A stretch of 64,000 nucleotides of DNA from positions 2,542,001 through 2,606,000 of the forward strand of contig JANHCV010000001.1 of NCBI GenBank assembly GCA_025594325.1, given 5' to 3'. Position numbers and translations under genes: made by a program. The DNA comes from Blastocladiella emersonii ATCC 22665. Taxonomy: Eukaryota; Blastocladiomycota; Blastocladiomycetes; Blastocladiales; Blastocladiaceae. Positions within the stretch are counted from its first letter, which is position 1. Each line of letters starts with the position of its first letter. Below the pieces are notes generated by a model. That model made no database searches. It worked only from the letters and a program-made list of their open reading frames with translations, and was not told the DNA's origin. This document shows, piece by piece, positions 42,485 to 52,956 of this stretch.

Positions 42485-44149
42485 ATGCTATCAAGCCGCC
42501 TGTCCCTCGCGCTGCGATGCGCGCGCTGCTCGCGCCGCCCGCTCTCGGCGGCGCTGGCCCCGCTGCGCCCGTTGCCCGCCATGATCGCGCTGCAGCGGCA
42601 AGCGTTCCACTCGTCGCCGCTGGGCCTGCACCCGCCGCGGGTCCCGCGCGACGAGGACGCGCTCGCGCCGTCCAAACCCGCGCCCATCACTGCCGCCACC
42701 ACCGGCGCGCCATCAACACCCGACGCCGCCGCCGACGCGATCCCGGCGACCCTGCGCGAGACGATGCACGGGCGCCTGCGCGTGTACCAGGTGACGACGC
42801 CGACTGCATCGTCGTCGCTGTCGTGGTCGTGGCGCAGCGCCGAGGGCCACGCCGAGCGCGCGCGCTGGCTCAACCCGGGCCAGGCCATCCAGTTCCTGCG
42901 CTCCACGTTCCTGCCCGTCGGCTACCCGCACAGCGTCCACCCGTCGTACGCGCGCTTCCACGTCTGGAAGTTTGCCGAGACCACCATCGCGTGCGCCATC
43001 GGCGTCCTCGCGTCGCAGGCGCTGCTGACCGCGCTCGGTGTCGGTGCGGGCGCGAGCGCGGGCGCGCAGGCTGCGGGCGCGGCAGGGACCGCGGTCGCCG
43101 TACAGTGGATCCTCAAGGACGGGCTCGGCGAGGTCGGGAAACTGGTCCTGATCCAGCAGTTTGCCAGCCAGTTCGACTCGCGCCTGCGCACCTGGAAGCT
43201 CGCGGGCGAGGTCGCCTCGGTCCTCGGCGTCTTCACCTCGATGCTGACCGCCGTGGCGCCCTCTACCGCCTGGTTCCTCCCGCTCGCGAGTATCGGCGGT
43301 GCCCTCAAGTCGTTTTACTTCACCCTGTGGAGCACCGTGCACGCGTCGTTTGCGCGCCAGTGGGCCGCCCGCGCCAACCTCGCCGATATCCTCGCCAAAG
43401 ACGAGGCCCAGCTGTCGGTCGCGAGCATGCTGGGCGCGGGCGTCGGCGTCGCCCTGATTGCGCTCGTCCGCCACGACGCCCCGTTCCTGTTCGGCTGCCT
43501 CGCCGTCTTCGCCCCCGCCCAGCTCTTTTGTTCGGTCTCGATGCTGCGGTCCGCCCATTTCACCATGCTCAGCGACGTCAAGCTCGCCCTGATCGCGCGC
43601 CACTGGCTCGACGCGACCTCGACGGCCACCGCCACCGCCGACCACCACGCCGTGACCGAGATCCCACCGCCCATCGCGTCGTCGGCGGGCCTCACCGCGC
43701 TCCCCGAGCACGGGTTCATGGGCGAGTTCCTCGTCCCCTCGCCGCGCCTCCCCATGATCCGCCCGGGCGTCGCGCTCGTCGACGCCTTCACCGGCCCCAC
43801 GGCGACCACGGATCTCGCCGCCGCGCTGCGCCTCCTGCACCGCGAGCGGTACCTGATCCAGTTCCACCCTTCGGCGAGCGGTACCTCGTCGACGGCCATG
43901 ATCGCGCTGCGCGCCGACGCCCGCGCAAGGGATATTTCGGCCGCAGTCCTGCACTCGATCCTCGCGCACGAGCAGGGTGGAGACGTCGCGGGGACGTATG
44001 CGCGGGCGCGGGAGCTCGCGCCGCGGTTCTACTCGGACCTCGCGGCGTCGCCTGACTGGGACGCGAAGCGTGTGTACTTTGATGACCGCGGAGTGCGGTA
44101 CTCGTTGCCGGGCATCGGCGCGCACGAGGAGACGGGGGATGGCGAGTAG
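42485..44149 (+). CDS. RUS1 / DUF647 family membrane protein
   Basis: Single exon, 554 residues. The N-terminus is a likely mitochondrial or signal leader rich in Arg, Ser and Leu (MLSSRLSLALRCARCSRRPL). The DUF647 core starts near residue 135: RSTFLPVGYPHSVHPSYARF, then GVLASQALLTALGVGAG, VQWILKDGLGEVGKLVLIQQ, FDSRLRTWKLAGEVASVLGV and ARANLADILAKDEAQLSVAS. These are the conserved blocks of the root-UVB-sensitive family (family knowledge), conserved in plants, animals and fungi with poorly defined biochemistry. The C-terminal ~150 residues are less conserved and end acidic. Divergent from DNM1. Confidence 0.85.
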   Translation: MLSSRLSLALRCARCSRRPLSAALAPLRPLPAMIALQRQAFHSSPLGLHPPRVPRDEDALAPSKPAPITAATTGAPSTPDAAADAIPATLRETMHGRLRVYQVTTPTASSSLSWSWRSAEGHAERARWLNPGQAIQFLRSTFLPVGYPHSVHPSYARFHVWKFAETTIACAIGVLASQALLTALGVGAGASAGAQAAGAAGTAVAVQWILKDGLGEVGKLVLIQQFASQFDSRLRTWKLAGEVASVLGVFTSMLTAVAPSTAWFLPLASIGGALKSFYFTLWSTVHASFARQWAARANLADILAKDEAQLSVASMLGAGVGVALIALVRHDAPFLFGCLAVFAPAQLFCSVSMLRSAHFTMLSDVKLALIARHWLDATSTATATADHHAVTEIPPPIASSAGLTALPEHGFMGEFLVPSPRLPMIRPGVALVDAFTGPTATTDLAAALRLLHRERYLIQFHPSASGTSSTAMIALRADARARDISAAVLHSILAHEQGGDVAGTYARARELAPRFYSDLAASPDWDAKRVYFDDRGVRYSLPGIGAHEETGDGE

Positions 44150-44223
44150 AGGGAATTGATTTCTTATATAATCACGATGGAGGGGGAGATATGTGCACGG
44201 CTAAGAGATTAAGGGAAGAACTT

Positions 44224-45351
44224 TTACAGGTCGCGGACGAGGTGCGACGCGGGCAACGCCTCGAACGCGATGCGGTAGATGGTGGTGAAGAGCGGGAAGT
44301 CCTTGGTGAGGCCGCGGATCGACAGGATCTCGTACACCTCCTTGGCGGTCAGCGTGCCCTGCAGCTTCTGCCCGTTGAGCATCTCGCGCTCGAGCACCTC
44401 GAACGACTTGCCCGTGACGACCATGGCCTCGGCGACGCGACGGTTGCGCCCGCCGTAGCACGTCGTGATCAGGTCCGCCACGCCGCACGACTCGAGGAAC
44501 GTCTCGTCCTTGACGCCCGAGTAGAAGGTCTGCGCAAACTTCTTCATCTCCAGCAGGCCCAGCCGGATGATCGCCGCCTTGGTGTTGTCGCCGTACTTGA
44601 GCCCGTCGACGAAGCCCGCGCCGAGCGCCACCACGTTCTTGAGGGCGCCGCAGATCTCGACGCCCGCCACGTCGCCGACGCACGACACGCGGAAGTACGG
44701 CGAGTGGAAGATCTTGTGCATGACCTCGGCGTTGTCCGGGTCGCTGTACCCGACGGTCGTCTCGCAGAAGTTCTCCTCGGCCACCTCGTTGGCGATGTTG
44801 GCGCCCATGAGCACCGACACGTCGACGCCGAGCTGCGCCTTGATCAAGTCCGAGATCAGGGTGAGCCCCGTGGCCGACACGTCGACGCCCTTGATGAGCG
44901 AGATGGCCTTGGCGTCGGGGCGGATGCGGCCGAGCAGGTCCTGGCAGACGCCCTTGACGAACTGGTGCGGGACGACGAAGACGAGGACCGTGGCGTCGAA
45001 GCACGTCTCGACGAGGTCGGGCACGGCGCGCACGTTTGGTGGCAGCTTGATGTTGGGCAGGTACTTGACGTTCTCGTGCTTGGCGTTGATGATGTCCGTC
45101 AGCTTCTCGCCGTTGACCAGCTCCTCGAACACCCACATCTTCACCTCCTTGTCGAACTCGGCGTGCTGCTGCACGTTGCGGCCCACGATCTTGGCAATCG
45201 CCGAGCCCCAGTTGCCCGACCCGATCAGGCACACCTTCTCCTTGGCGACGGCCTTGGTGGTCATGGTGCGGTTGTGGATGGTGGTTGCGGTTGCGGGTAG
45301 CGGCAGCGACGAGGCGAGCCGGTCGTTGACGTTGAGGTTGGTAATGGACAC
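44224..45351 (-). CDS. GPD1: glycerol-3-phosphate dehydrogenase (NAD+)
   Basis: Reduces dihydroxyacetone phosphate to glycerol 3-phosphate, feeding glycerol (osmolyte) and phospholipid synthesis. Single exon, 375 residues. [18 protein letters not shown] is the NAD-binding motif. [54 protein letters not shown], and [20 protein letters not shown] with its catalytic Lys follow the family throughout. The C-terminus has [10 protein letters not shown] and [11 protein letters not shown]. The N-terminus has a 29-residue extension before a second Met ([10 protein letters not shown]), as in yeast Gpd1/2 where it carries a targeting signal; here that is inference. AGGGG stress-element-like sites lie 130-150 nt upstream. 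Confidence 0.95.
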   Translation of the reverse strand: MSITNLNVNDRLASSLPLPATATTIHNRTMTTKAVAKEKVCLIGSGNWGSAIAKIVGRNVQQHAEFDKEVKMWVFEELVNGEKLTDIINAKHENVKYLPNIKLPPNVRAVPDLVETCFDATVLVFVVPHQFVKGVCQDLLGRIRPDAKAISLIKGVDVSATGLTLISDLIKAQLGVDVSVLMGANIANEVAEENFCETTVGYSDPDNAEVMHKIFHSPYFRVSCVGDVAGVEICGALKNVVALGAGFVDGLKYGDNTKAAIIRLGLLEMKKFAQTFYSGVKDETFLESCGVADLITTCYGGRNRRVAEAMVVTGKSFEVLEREMLNGQKLQGTLTAKEVYEILSIRGLTKDFPLFTTIYRIAFEALPASHLVRDL

Positions 45352-45483
45352 GGTCGAGCGGGTCCGGGTGCAGGCGGCAAAGACAGCAGCGTAGCAAGAA
45401 GAACGGTTTCTAGCAGCGGCAGAGAGCTAGATGCACACGGTGCGGCGGCAACAGGTCAGTCGCTGTCGACGGTCGCGGAAGCT

Positions 45484-45500
45484 AGGGGGAAGGGGAGGGG
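45484..45500 (+). promoter_or_regulatory. three STRE-like AGGGG sites upstream of GPD1
   Basis: AGGGG at 45484-45488, 45491-45495 and 45496-45500, 133-149 nt upstream of the GPD1 start. In ascomycete yeasts the stress response element is AGGGG and GPD1 is stress-induced. Whether this applies in a basidiomycete is not shown, and G-rich sequence is common here. Confidence 0.35.
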
Positions 45501-46179
45501 AGGGAGGCAGCGAGGTCCCGGCGGCGGATGAGGTGGCTCGCGGCCACCACCAAATCCTGGGGGACAGCAGCAGCGGCGGCGCGGACCATGGCGCGAACGC
45601 GGACAGCAGCAGCAGCAGCTCTCCCCGAATCCGGAACTGGATGGACGGAGAGAGAACCGATAACAGCTGCACGGTCAGCGATGGCGACCAGCAACAACAA
45701 CAGAGCAAGCCGCACTCGAGGTCGCGGCCGCCGGTGCCGTGCGCTCAGCCGGCCATGGTCGAACGGGCGGTTCAGGGGTGTCGATGCATGCATAGGTGTC
45801 GATTCATGGTGCACTGGGTGCCGGGGCCGTCCATGGCCGCGCCGCTGGCCGCAGATCCGAGGGTCAAGGGCGAGGGGTAGAGGGTGATGGGTGGGTCGGA
45901 GGGGCGGGTCCGACGTACAGGTCGAGGGTGGACACGCTCAGTCAGGAGGGGTTGAGGGAGCGGGGGCGGCCGCGGGTTTTGTAGTCCGCGGCGGGTCCCG
46001 TTGTCTCCCTCCTCGCTATCGTTTGTGCATCCGCGATAAGTGCATCACCGCGGCCAGCACCAGCACCGCCGCCGCCCAAGTCGCTGTCTCGGCTTGTGCA
46101 TGATGTCACTTTTAAGCAATCTCGTCATCGGAGGAGAGAACCCCCCAACGGCGCACCATGCTTTTGGATGCAAGGGACA

Positions 46180-46191
46180 CGACGCGTCGCG
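46180..46191. promoter_or_regulatory. extended MluI-box-like site
   Basis: CGACGCGTCGCG, sharing 12 nt with the palindromes at 27213 and 59841. Lies in the GPD1/EMC8-like intergenic region. Confidence 0.4.
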
Positions 46192-46868
46192 TTTCTTCTC
46201 TCCGCCGCCACCATGGCGTCACCTGCGTGCATGAACGACCCGCGGAGGGCAGGCGCCACCGCTGGGTCCTCTCGGCTAAACCGCAACGTGTTGTTCCTGC
46301 GGGGAGGAACGTTTCCGCCGACGCTGAGATTCGACGCCGACGCGACGTCCACCTCGCAGCGACCAGCCGGCCGCGGCGGTGGTGATGCCATGGCCATGGC
46401 CGCGGCGATCCCGCCGTCGTGGACGTCGTCGGGTGACCGAGTGGGCGTCGCGGTGACGAGCGACGCGTTCGATCACGGTGGGCGTCGTCGACGGCTCCTC
46501 GCCAGCCGCCGCGGCGACGATGACGACGGCGGTGGTGGCCCCACAGCCTTCGCCCATGCCGATGGGGACATCTCGGCTCGACGCGCGTTGGCCGCCACCG
46601 TCGACGCAGGGCTGGGATCCCCTGCAGCTGGCCGTGCAGGTGGCGCTTCAGCGAGGAAGGCCGTGGTCGCTGCTGAGGGCGGGCTGCGGAGACGCGCGAA
46701 GCGGGTGGTGCTGCGCCACACCTGTCGGATCCATCGCTTGTCAGCTGACGGGCGCAACCGCGGCGCGTTCCTCTTGCGCCCGCGTGGTCGCCGCCGCCAC
46801 ACGGCCCTTCGCGCGCGCTCTCCTCGACCTCCCCGCTTCACGCAACGCAACGCAACGCATCAACCACC

Positions 46869-47533
46869 ATGACTTCCGGCACCGCGGCACCCAGCATCTC
46901 GCCCGCGGCGTACTTTGCCGCGCTGCTGCACGCGTTCAAGTATGTCGCCAAGCCCGTGATCGGCGTCCTGGTCGCCGACGCGGCGCGCCCGCTCGCCATC
47001 ACGCGCGCCATCCCCGTCGCCCACGCCACGCTCCCGTCCGCCGTTGCCACCCTCGACCTCGCCACCACCATGCTCGCCAGTTACCTGCGCGACGCCAACC
47101 TCGTCGCCGCGGGTGTCTACGTCGCCCCCGCCCACGTCGACGTGTCGGGCGCCAGCAGCAAGGATCCTGTCGACGGGAACGTGATCAATATCGGCGTCCA
47201 GATCCTCGCGGCGCTCGGGAACCCCAAGGGGTTTGTCGCCGTGGTTCGTTTCCCTCCGTCCACGACGCGTGTCGCCCGGCTCACCCTCCTTGGTGTGTGT
47301 AGCTCGACACGGCCCGCCTCGCCAACCACGACAAGATCGTGCTGCGGCCACTCACCAACGGGACCCCATCCATCACCGGCCCGGCCAAGTCGACGCTCGC
47401 GGTGCTGCCCACGGCGCTCCCGCTGAGCAGCGACCTGTTTGACCTCGAGGACCACCTCGAGGACGTGTCGCGCGACTGGATCGCTAACCCGGCCCTGTAC
47501 ACGCTGCTCGACGCGCTCGTGAGCAAAGCTTGA
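46869..47533 (+). CDS. ER membrane complex subunit 8/9-like protein
   Basis: Two exons, 46869-47243 and 47303-47533, 201 residues; the 59-nt intron has a GTTCGTTT donor. The sequence follows the UPF0172 (EMC8/EMC9) family: SPAAYFAALLHAFKYVAKPV, IGVLVAD, ITRAIPVAHATL, then DLATTMLASYLRDANLVAAG and VINIGVQILAALGNPKGFVAV, with a short acidic C-terminal region (FDLEDHLEDVSRDW). This is an MPN-like fold without the JAMM metal ligands, and the protein acts as a cytosolic subunit of the EMC insertase. The match is moderate, and the Pro/Ala enrichment obscures some blocks. The start has ACCACCATGAC context. Confidence 0.7.
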
Positions 47534-47622
47534 GATGTGATGCGATAAACCACCTTTTTTTGTACTGCAAAATCACGAAATCACACACAACACGCTCGCG
47601 GCGCGCGCGGGGAACCCGCTCG

Positions 47623-49925
47623 CTACTCGTCGTCGTCGGTTTCGCCCGTGCTCGGCGGGCCCCAGCGCAGGATCACGGGCTCGTGCATGTCGGCGAACGC
47701 GATCTCGACAGGCTCGTCGCTGCCCACCTCCCCGTCCTCCTCGGCAATCGCAAACTTGGCGAGCCCGCGCGCCTTGCGGCGGCGACCCGACGCGGCGCCC
47801 TCCGCCTCCTCGTCGTCGTCGTACGCGAGCTCCCACGCCGCGCCGTCGACCTCGGGGAGCGGCTTGACCTTGCCGTTGGCGGGCTTGGGCGTGACCTCGC
47901 CCATCTCGTCGTCCTCCTCCCACTCGTCCTCGCCCGCGGGCTCGGCGGCGGCGGCGAACACGACCTTGAACGCGGTCGGCGGACCGACCTGCGCGACCAC
48001 GGTCGCCTCGCGGTACTCGGACAGCTCGGGCGTGCATTCGGCGCTGAGCTCGAGCTGCTTGAACGCCAGCACCGTGCCCGCGGGAACCGCCGTCGCCATG
48101 TCGGCCGTCAGCTTGGCGCACGCCGTGTAGTCGACCGCAGCGGGCGACTCGCTCTCGTCATCCTCCTCCTCCTCGGGCTCCTCCTCCGCCTCGCTCTCGT
48201 TGGGCGCGGCGGCCGAGTTGGGCAGGGCAGCCGTCTTGCGCGTGCCGGCGGCCGCAGCGTTGCGGACCTTCTTGGTGGCCGCGGCGACGGCGGCGGCGGG
48301 AGCGGCGATGGCCACGCCGTACGTCTTGGCGTCGAGCTTGCCCGTCGGCGACGCCCGGCGCGCCTGCTCGGCGGCGGCAGCGGCGGCCGCGGCGAGCTTC
48401 TTGGCGGCAGCCACGGCCTTCTTGGCAAGCTTGCGGTCGCCGTTGGCCTGCGCAGCGAGCGTGACGCGCGCGTCGGTCGGCTTGCGCGGGCCCGCCGGGT
48501 ACTTGGTGCAGTCGACAGCCGAGATGGAGAGCACCTTGGGCGGGCCGTCATCGTCGTCGCTGTCCGACTCGGACGACTCGGATTCGGACGACTCCGACTC
48601 CGACTCGGACTCCGACTCGGACTCGGACGAGCTGGAGGTGATCTTGGGCGAGGCGGCAGCGTCTTCGTCTTCGTCGTCAGAGTCGCTCGACGCGGACTCG
48701 GACTCGGACTCCTTGACCTGGCCCGTGTAGTCCTCGTCGTCAGAGTCAGACTCGGACTCGGACTCGGACTCGGACTCGGACTCGGACGAGTCCTCGGTGG
48801 CGGCATTGGCTACGAATCGTGCAAGCGGAGTGTGAGCGAGTTGCACGCTGAGCAAAACACAAGGAAATCACGTACCGGCCTGGAACGACTTGAGCAGGCG
48901 GTCGTAGCTGTTCTCGATGGCCTTGGCGTCCTCGTCACTGAGGTCAGCGTCAGCGTCGGCGCCGCCGTGGTGCGACGACGACGAGGGCTCGAACGGGTCC
49001 TCCTCGTACTCCTCGGCGTCGTCGATCTCGGGCTCGAACTGCGGCTCGTCATCCTCATCCTCCTCGTCGTCCTCCTCAATGACGTGGTCGTGCTCGGCGA
49101 GATCGCGCTCGACCTGGTCCGGGTGCGGGACAAACTCGCCGTCGGCATAGTCGGCGTAGTCCTCCTCGTCCCACTCGTCGTCCATGACGGCATCCTCCTC
49201 GTCGTCGCCGCGGTGGTGGTGGCGCGGCGCCACGCCGGCGCGGACGAGCGCGTCGTCGACGATCTCCGAGATCTTGGCCGCGAGGTGGTCCGCGACCGCG
49301 TCGATCACGCCGGGCTCGGCGAGACGCGCGCGCTTGCGGCCGCGCGTGCGCGACGACACCGACGACGGCTTGTTGTAGAGCGAGCTGGCTGGGACAAACT
49401 CGGTATCGTGCTCGGCCGACTCGTCGGCCTGCTCCTCGTCGTCGTCGTACGACTCGCTGGCGTTGACGGACTCCTCCTCATCATCTTCCTCCTCGTCGTC
49501 GTCGTCGCTGCGGTAGACGCGCTTGGTCCCGCGGGTCGGGTACGCGTCGTCGTCGTCCTCGCTCGAGTCGCTGCTCGAGTCGACGGCCTCGTCGTCGTAG
49601 ATCGGGCACACGCTACACGACCGGGGGAGCGTGAGAACGAGTGCATACACCCAGCCAGCATCGCATCCGCGTACGTGACATGGTCACCCTCGTGCAGGGC
49701 CGCCGCGACCATGTCGGCGGGCGACAGGCGGAAGTTGTCGCGCAGGTACAGGGCGACCGGGTGGCCGCCGAAGTGGACGCGCGAGATCTCGCTGGCGAGC
49801 GCGCGCACGCTCTTGCCGCGCACCCGCGAGTACACGAACACGACGCGCTCGCCGCCGAACTGCGTGTCCGGGTTGAGCGTCAGGAACAGCCGCGACGTCA
49901 TGGTCGCTGGCGCGGATGTGAACAT
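47623..49925 (-). CDS. coilin-like nuclear protein
   Basis: Organises Cajal bodies in animals and plants (family knowledge). Three exons, 49925-49675, 49612-48876 and 48809-47623, 724 residues; the introns are 62 and 66 nt with GTACG donors. Residues 1-85 fit the coilin self-association domain: ISRVHFGGHPVALYLRDNF, RLSPADMVAAALHEGDHVT. The middle is extremely acidic (Asp/Glu/Ser runs) with a basic patch SRTRGRKRARLAE as a likely nuclear signal and an Ala/Lys-rich helix. The C-terminal Tudor-like module is recognised from VPAGTVLAFKQLELSAECTP and ELSEYREATVVAQ, which match the human coilin pattern GTxxAFKxLEL...SxYxEg. The Arg/Gly box of human coilin is not obvious. Convergent with the EMC8-like gene and 216 nt divergent from LAS21. 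Confidence 0.72.
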
Positions 49926-50141
49926 GGTGGGTGGTGTGTGTGTGGTTGTGCGCGGTGCGCGGCTTCATGCGACGCTGCAATGGGAGAGAGCGAGAGCGAG
50001 AGCGAAACGTTCGTCCGCCGACGAGGCAGTGGGAGCGCGCTGACTCGAAACGCGCGTTTGGCGCGTCACGCGTCGCCGCGTCGCCATTGCTGAGCAGGTT
50101 GCTGAGGGCCGCCGGCTCTTGCTGTGCCACCACCCCTGCGA

Positions 50142-52624
50142 ATGAAGCAAAACCGTATAGATCAGAAACACCACTACATGCATCTGAACCTGTTCAATCG
50201 GCCGTCGCGATCCTTGGCTTTCGCGCTCGTGGTCCTGCAGCTCGCCGCGGTCGCCATCTTCGCAATAGGCTTCTTCCCCGCAAAGCGGTCGCTCGCCGGC
50301 TTTGCCACGCACAAATCGAGTTTTGATGGGCTACCGGAACGCTGCCTTCAACACCCTTCCGCAGCGCCCGAGCCGACGACGCCGGCCTACGACAACCTCG
50401 TCGTCGTGCTCGTGGACGCGCTCCGCTCCGACTTTGTGTTCGATCCGCAGTCGGGGTTCGAGTTCACGCGCAAGTCCGTATCCTTGGACTTCTCTATGCC
50501 AAACCAGACTCGCTGATCTCTTCCCACCAGGCTCATTCGCGACGGACACGCGCTTCCCACCGTGGCGCGCGCCGTCGCGCCGTCCGTGACCAAACCGCGG
50601 ATCAAGGCCATCACGTCGGGCAGCGTGCCGAGCTTCCTCGATACGTGGCAGTTTTCCGGACAAGAGTCCATGGAGGAGACCGACAACTGGCTTTTGCAGC
50701 TCAAGCGCGCGGGGAAGCGGCTCGCGTTCTACGGAGGTACGGCCCTTGCTGCAATCCGGTCTTCCAAGCTGACGGGACCCGTGTAGATGATACGTGGCTC
50801 TCGCTCTTCCCGAACACGTTTGCCGAGTCCGAGGGCGTCTCGAGCTTCTTTGCCGCGGACACGGTTATTGTCGACCGCAACGTCTCGCGCCATGTGGACG
50901 CCGTGACCGCCAAGCTCGGTACCAGTGTCAACGCCGTGATCCTGCACTACCTCGGCCTCGACCACATCGGCCACACGTACGGGCCGCACAGGTACACCAT
51001 CGAATTCGCCCATCCGTGTCAACAAACTGACTTTGTCAACCGAGCGTAGCACCCTGATGCACCCGAAGCAGCGCGAAATGGACCTCGTCATTGAGCGCAT
51101 CTACTCCAAACTCTCGAGCCGCGACCTCCTCGCCCTTCTCGGCGACCACGGCATGACGGCGCAGGGCAACCACGGCGGCGCGTCGGACCAGGAGCTCTCG
51201 ACCGCCCTCGTCCTGACCTCGCCCGGCATTTCTCGTGCGACGGCGTCGGGCCTGATCCACGTCAACCAGGTCGACCTCGTCCCCACGCTCTCGGCCCTCC
51301 TCGGACTCCCGATTCCGCTCAACAACGTCGGTGCTCTCATCCCCGACTTTGTCACGGACCCAACCGCGCGGCACCCGTGGCTTCTGCGTAACGCCGCCCA
51401 GCTCCTGCGGTACGCTGCGATCGCGCTTCCCGACTCGGCGACCAGCGCGCACCGAAACGCCGTTGCTGCTTCATGCTCCGACCCCGACCAGCTCGAGCCC
51501 GTCATTCGCGAGCTCGCGCGCGATCTCGCTGCGGCCATGTCCGGGTACGACCTGACCTGGCTCGCGGCGGGACTCGTCGCCTCGGTTGCCGTCTCGCTCG
51601 CCGCCCTCGCTGTGCTACCCAACTCAATGCGCGCGTACTTTCTCGTCTGGGCCGTGGTCCCTTTCGCCTCGAGTCTTGTCGAGTATGAGCATCTCGTGCA
51701 CTACACCCTCGCGATCGCCATCGCGCTCGTCTCCGCGCTCTCGGCCTCGCCAAGGAGCGGTTGCGCATGGAGCCTCTTCCTCGTCGCGCTCGGGCTCCGC
51801 GCCATGTGGTCGTGGAACACGATCACCATCGACAGTCCGGACCCGCTGCCCTCGGTGCGCCACTGGCTGGCCGCGCTGCCGGCCGAGACGGCATGGCTCA
51901 AGGCCGCCGCGGTCTTGGTCGGGTATTGGCGCGTCGTTGATACTCTTCGCGTGTCGAGGCGGCGGTGGGTGCGGGGGCCGATGGTCGCTCTGGTCGCGGT
52001 TCACGCAGTCGCTTTCGTTGCTGGAGACAGCGAGCACGGTCCAGCGCAGGTTTTGCACGTCGTCCACGGCATGATGCTGGCCATCGCCATCGCTTTTGGT
52101 CGCAAACTGCTTGGTCCCGCGTTCACGCTGCTCGCGATCCATGTTACGCGTCCCGAAAACGTGCGTATCTGGACCGACTGGATGCAGGCGAAACGCATTG
52201 ACACTCCCGTCCGATTCTGTAGACCTTCCTCTTCGCTCTGTACACGCTCGTCCACCTCAACGAGCCGCCGCGCGGCCTCGCCCCGCTTCTCCCTACGCTG
52301 GCGTGGGCGTTCGCCGGGAACCACGCCTCGCTCGCGTCCATCGACCTGTCGCGCGCGTACCTCGGCCTCACCGACTTCCACCTCGTCGGGACTGGGCTGC
52401 TCACGTTTCTCACGACGTACGCCGGCCCGCTTTGGTGGATGATCCACAGCGGCCCGCAAGCCGCGTCGCAGTCTGCGATCCTCCGCGTCGCCGTCACGGC
52501 GCCTGTGCTGGCCGCGGTCGCGCACTTCCGCGACCACCTCTTCGTGTGGTCCGTTTTCGCGCCGAAGCTCGTGTTCGACGCGGCGTGGCTCGTGGTTGTA
52601 CTCGTTGGGCTTCTCGTGAGCTAG
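50142..52624 (+). CDS. LAS21: GPI ethanolamine-phosphate transferase 2
   Basis: Adds ethanolamine phosphate to the second GPI mannose in the ER (Las21/Gpi7, PIG-G family). Five exons: 50142-50473, 50531-50736, 50787-50991, 51050-52160 and 52223-52624, about 751 residues. An N-terminal hydrophobic anchor (LAFALVVLQLAAVAIFAIGF) precedes VVVLVDALRSDFVFDP, the catalytic-Thr block VTKPRIKAITSGSVPSFLD, FYGDDTWLSLFPNTF over a splice junction, ILHYLGLDHIGHTYGPH and the metal site LLGDHGMTAQGNHGG. PIPLNNVGALIPDFV is a family mark. The C-terminal half is hydrophobic with several helices. Donors include GTCCGTAT (intron 1) and GTACACC (intron 3). An ATG 36 nt downstream (50178) is an alternative start. 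Same superfamily as MCD4 at 23 kb, but clearly a different orthologue group. Confidence 0.88.
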
Positions 52625-52956
52625 AATTTTGCTGATACATGACACTTCTGAATCAGTTGCTTGCAGAGTGAATTGGAAGGATGGGGAGACGTCAACACGG
52701 GCTGCGGTGACGCAAGTGGCTTAGCAGCGCGTTGATCAAGTGCACGTGCGCAACATGATTGGAAATGGGCTCGCTGCGCCAGGCACGCGACCTTCATAGC
52801 ATGCACACGGTTCTTCCTTGCATGCATCGCGCACTCGCAACCGTCCGCTATAAAGACCGTTGGACCGCCCCGCTCCTCCTCATCTCGCTCACCAAACCAA
52901 ACCAAGTTGTTGTCGTATAAGAAAATCGTATCACCTTGTCGACCTCCTCGATTGCC
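52625..52956. other. promoter of the 52957 gene
   Basis: About 330 nt: the 3' end of LAS21 and a promoter with a TATA box and CATGCATG-like sites (52790-52830). Nothing else seen. Confidence 0.5.
52849..52855 (+). promoter_or_regulatory. TATA box
   Basis: TATAAAG at 52849-52855, 102 nt upstream of the ATG at 52957. It is the clearest TATA element I noticed in this GC-rich window. TATA promoters in yeasts are typical of regulated or highly expressed genes (inference). Confidence 0.6.

Larger units (their letters stand above)
45352..46868. other. 1.5 kb divergent region, GPD1 / EMC8-like
   Basis: The longest clear intergenic interval on the right half. It holds three AGGGG sites (45484, 45491 and 45496) close to GPD1, further G-rich repeats near 45870-45960, and CGACGCGTCGCG at 46180-46191. 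A 258-codon frame (46096-46872) overlaps the EMC8-like start, is Arg/Ala-rich and has no domain, so I do not call it. The size suits an extensively regulated GPD1 promoter (inference). Confidence 0.5.

Noticed and set aside
46096-46872. 258-codon frame upstream of and overlapping the EMC8-like start
   Set aside because: Arg/Ala/Gly-rich, no domain, overlaps a well-supported start; typical of chance open frames in GC-rich DNA.
49613-49650. 38-nt intron in the coilin-like gene
   Set aside because: A GTACGC donor at 49674 gives a 62-nt intron in the same phase and a better N-terminal domain end.
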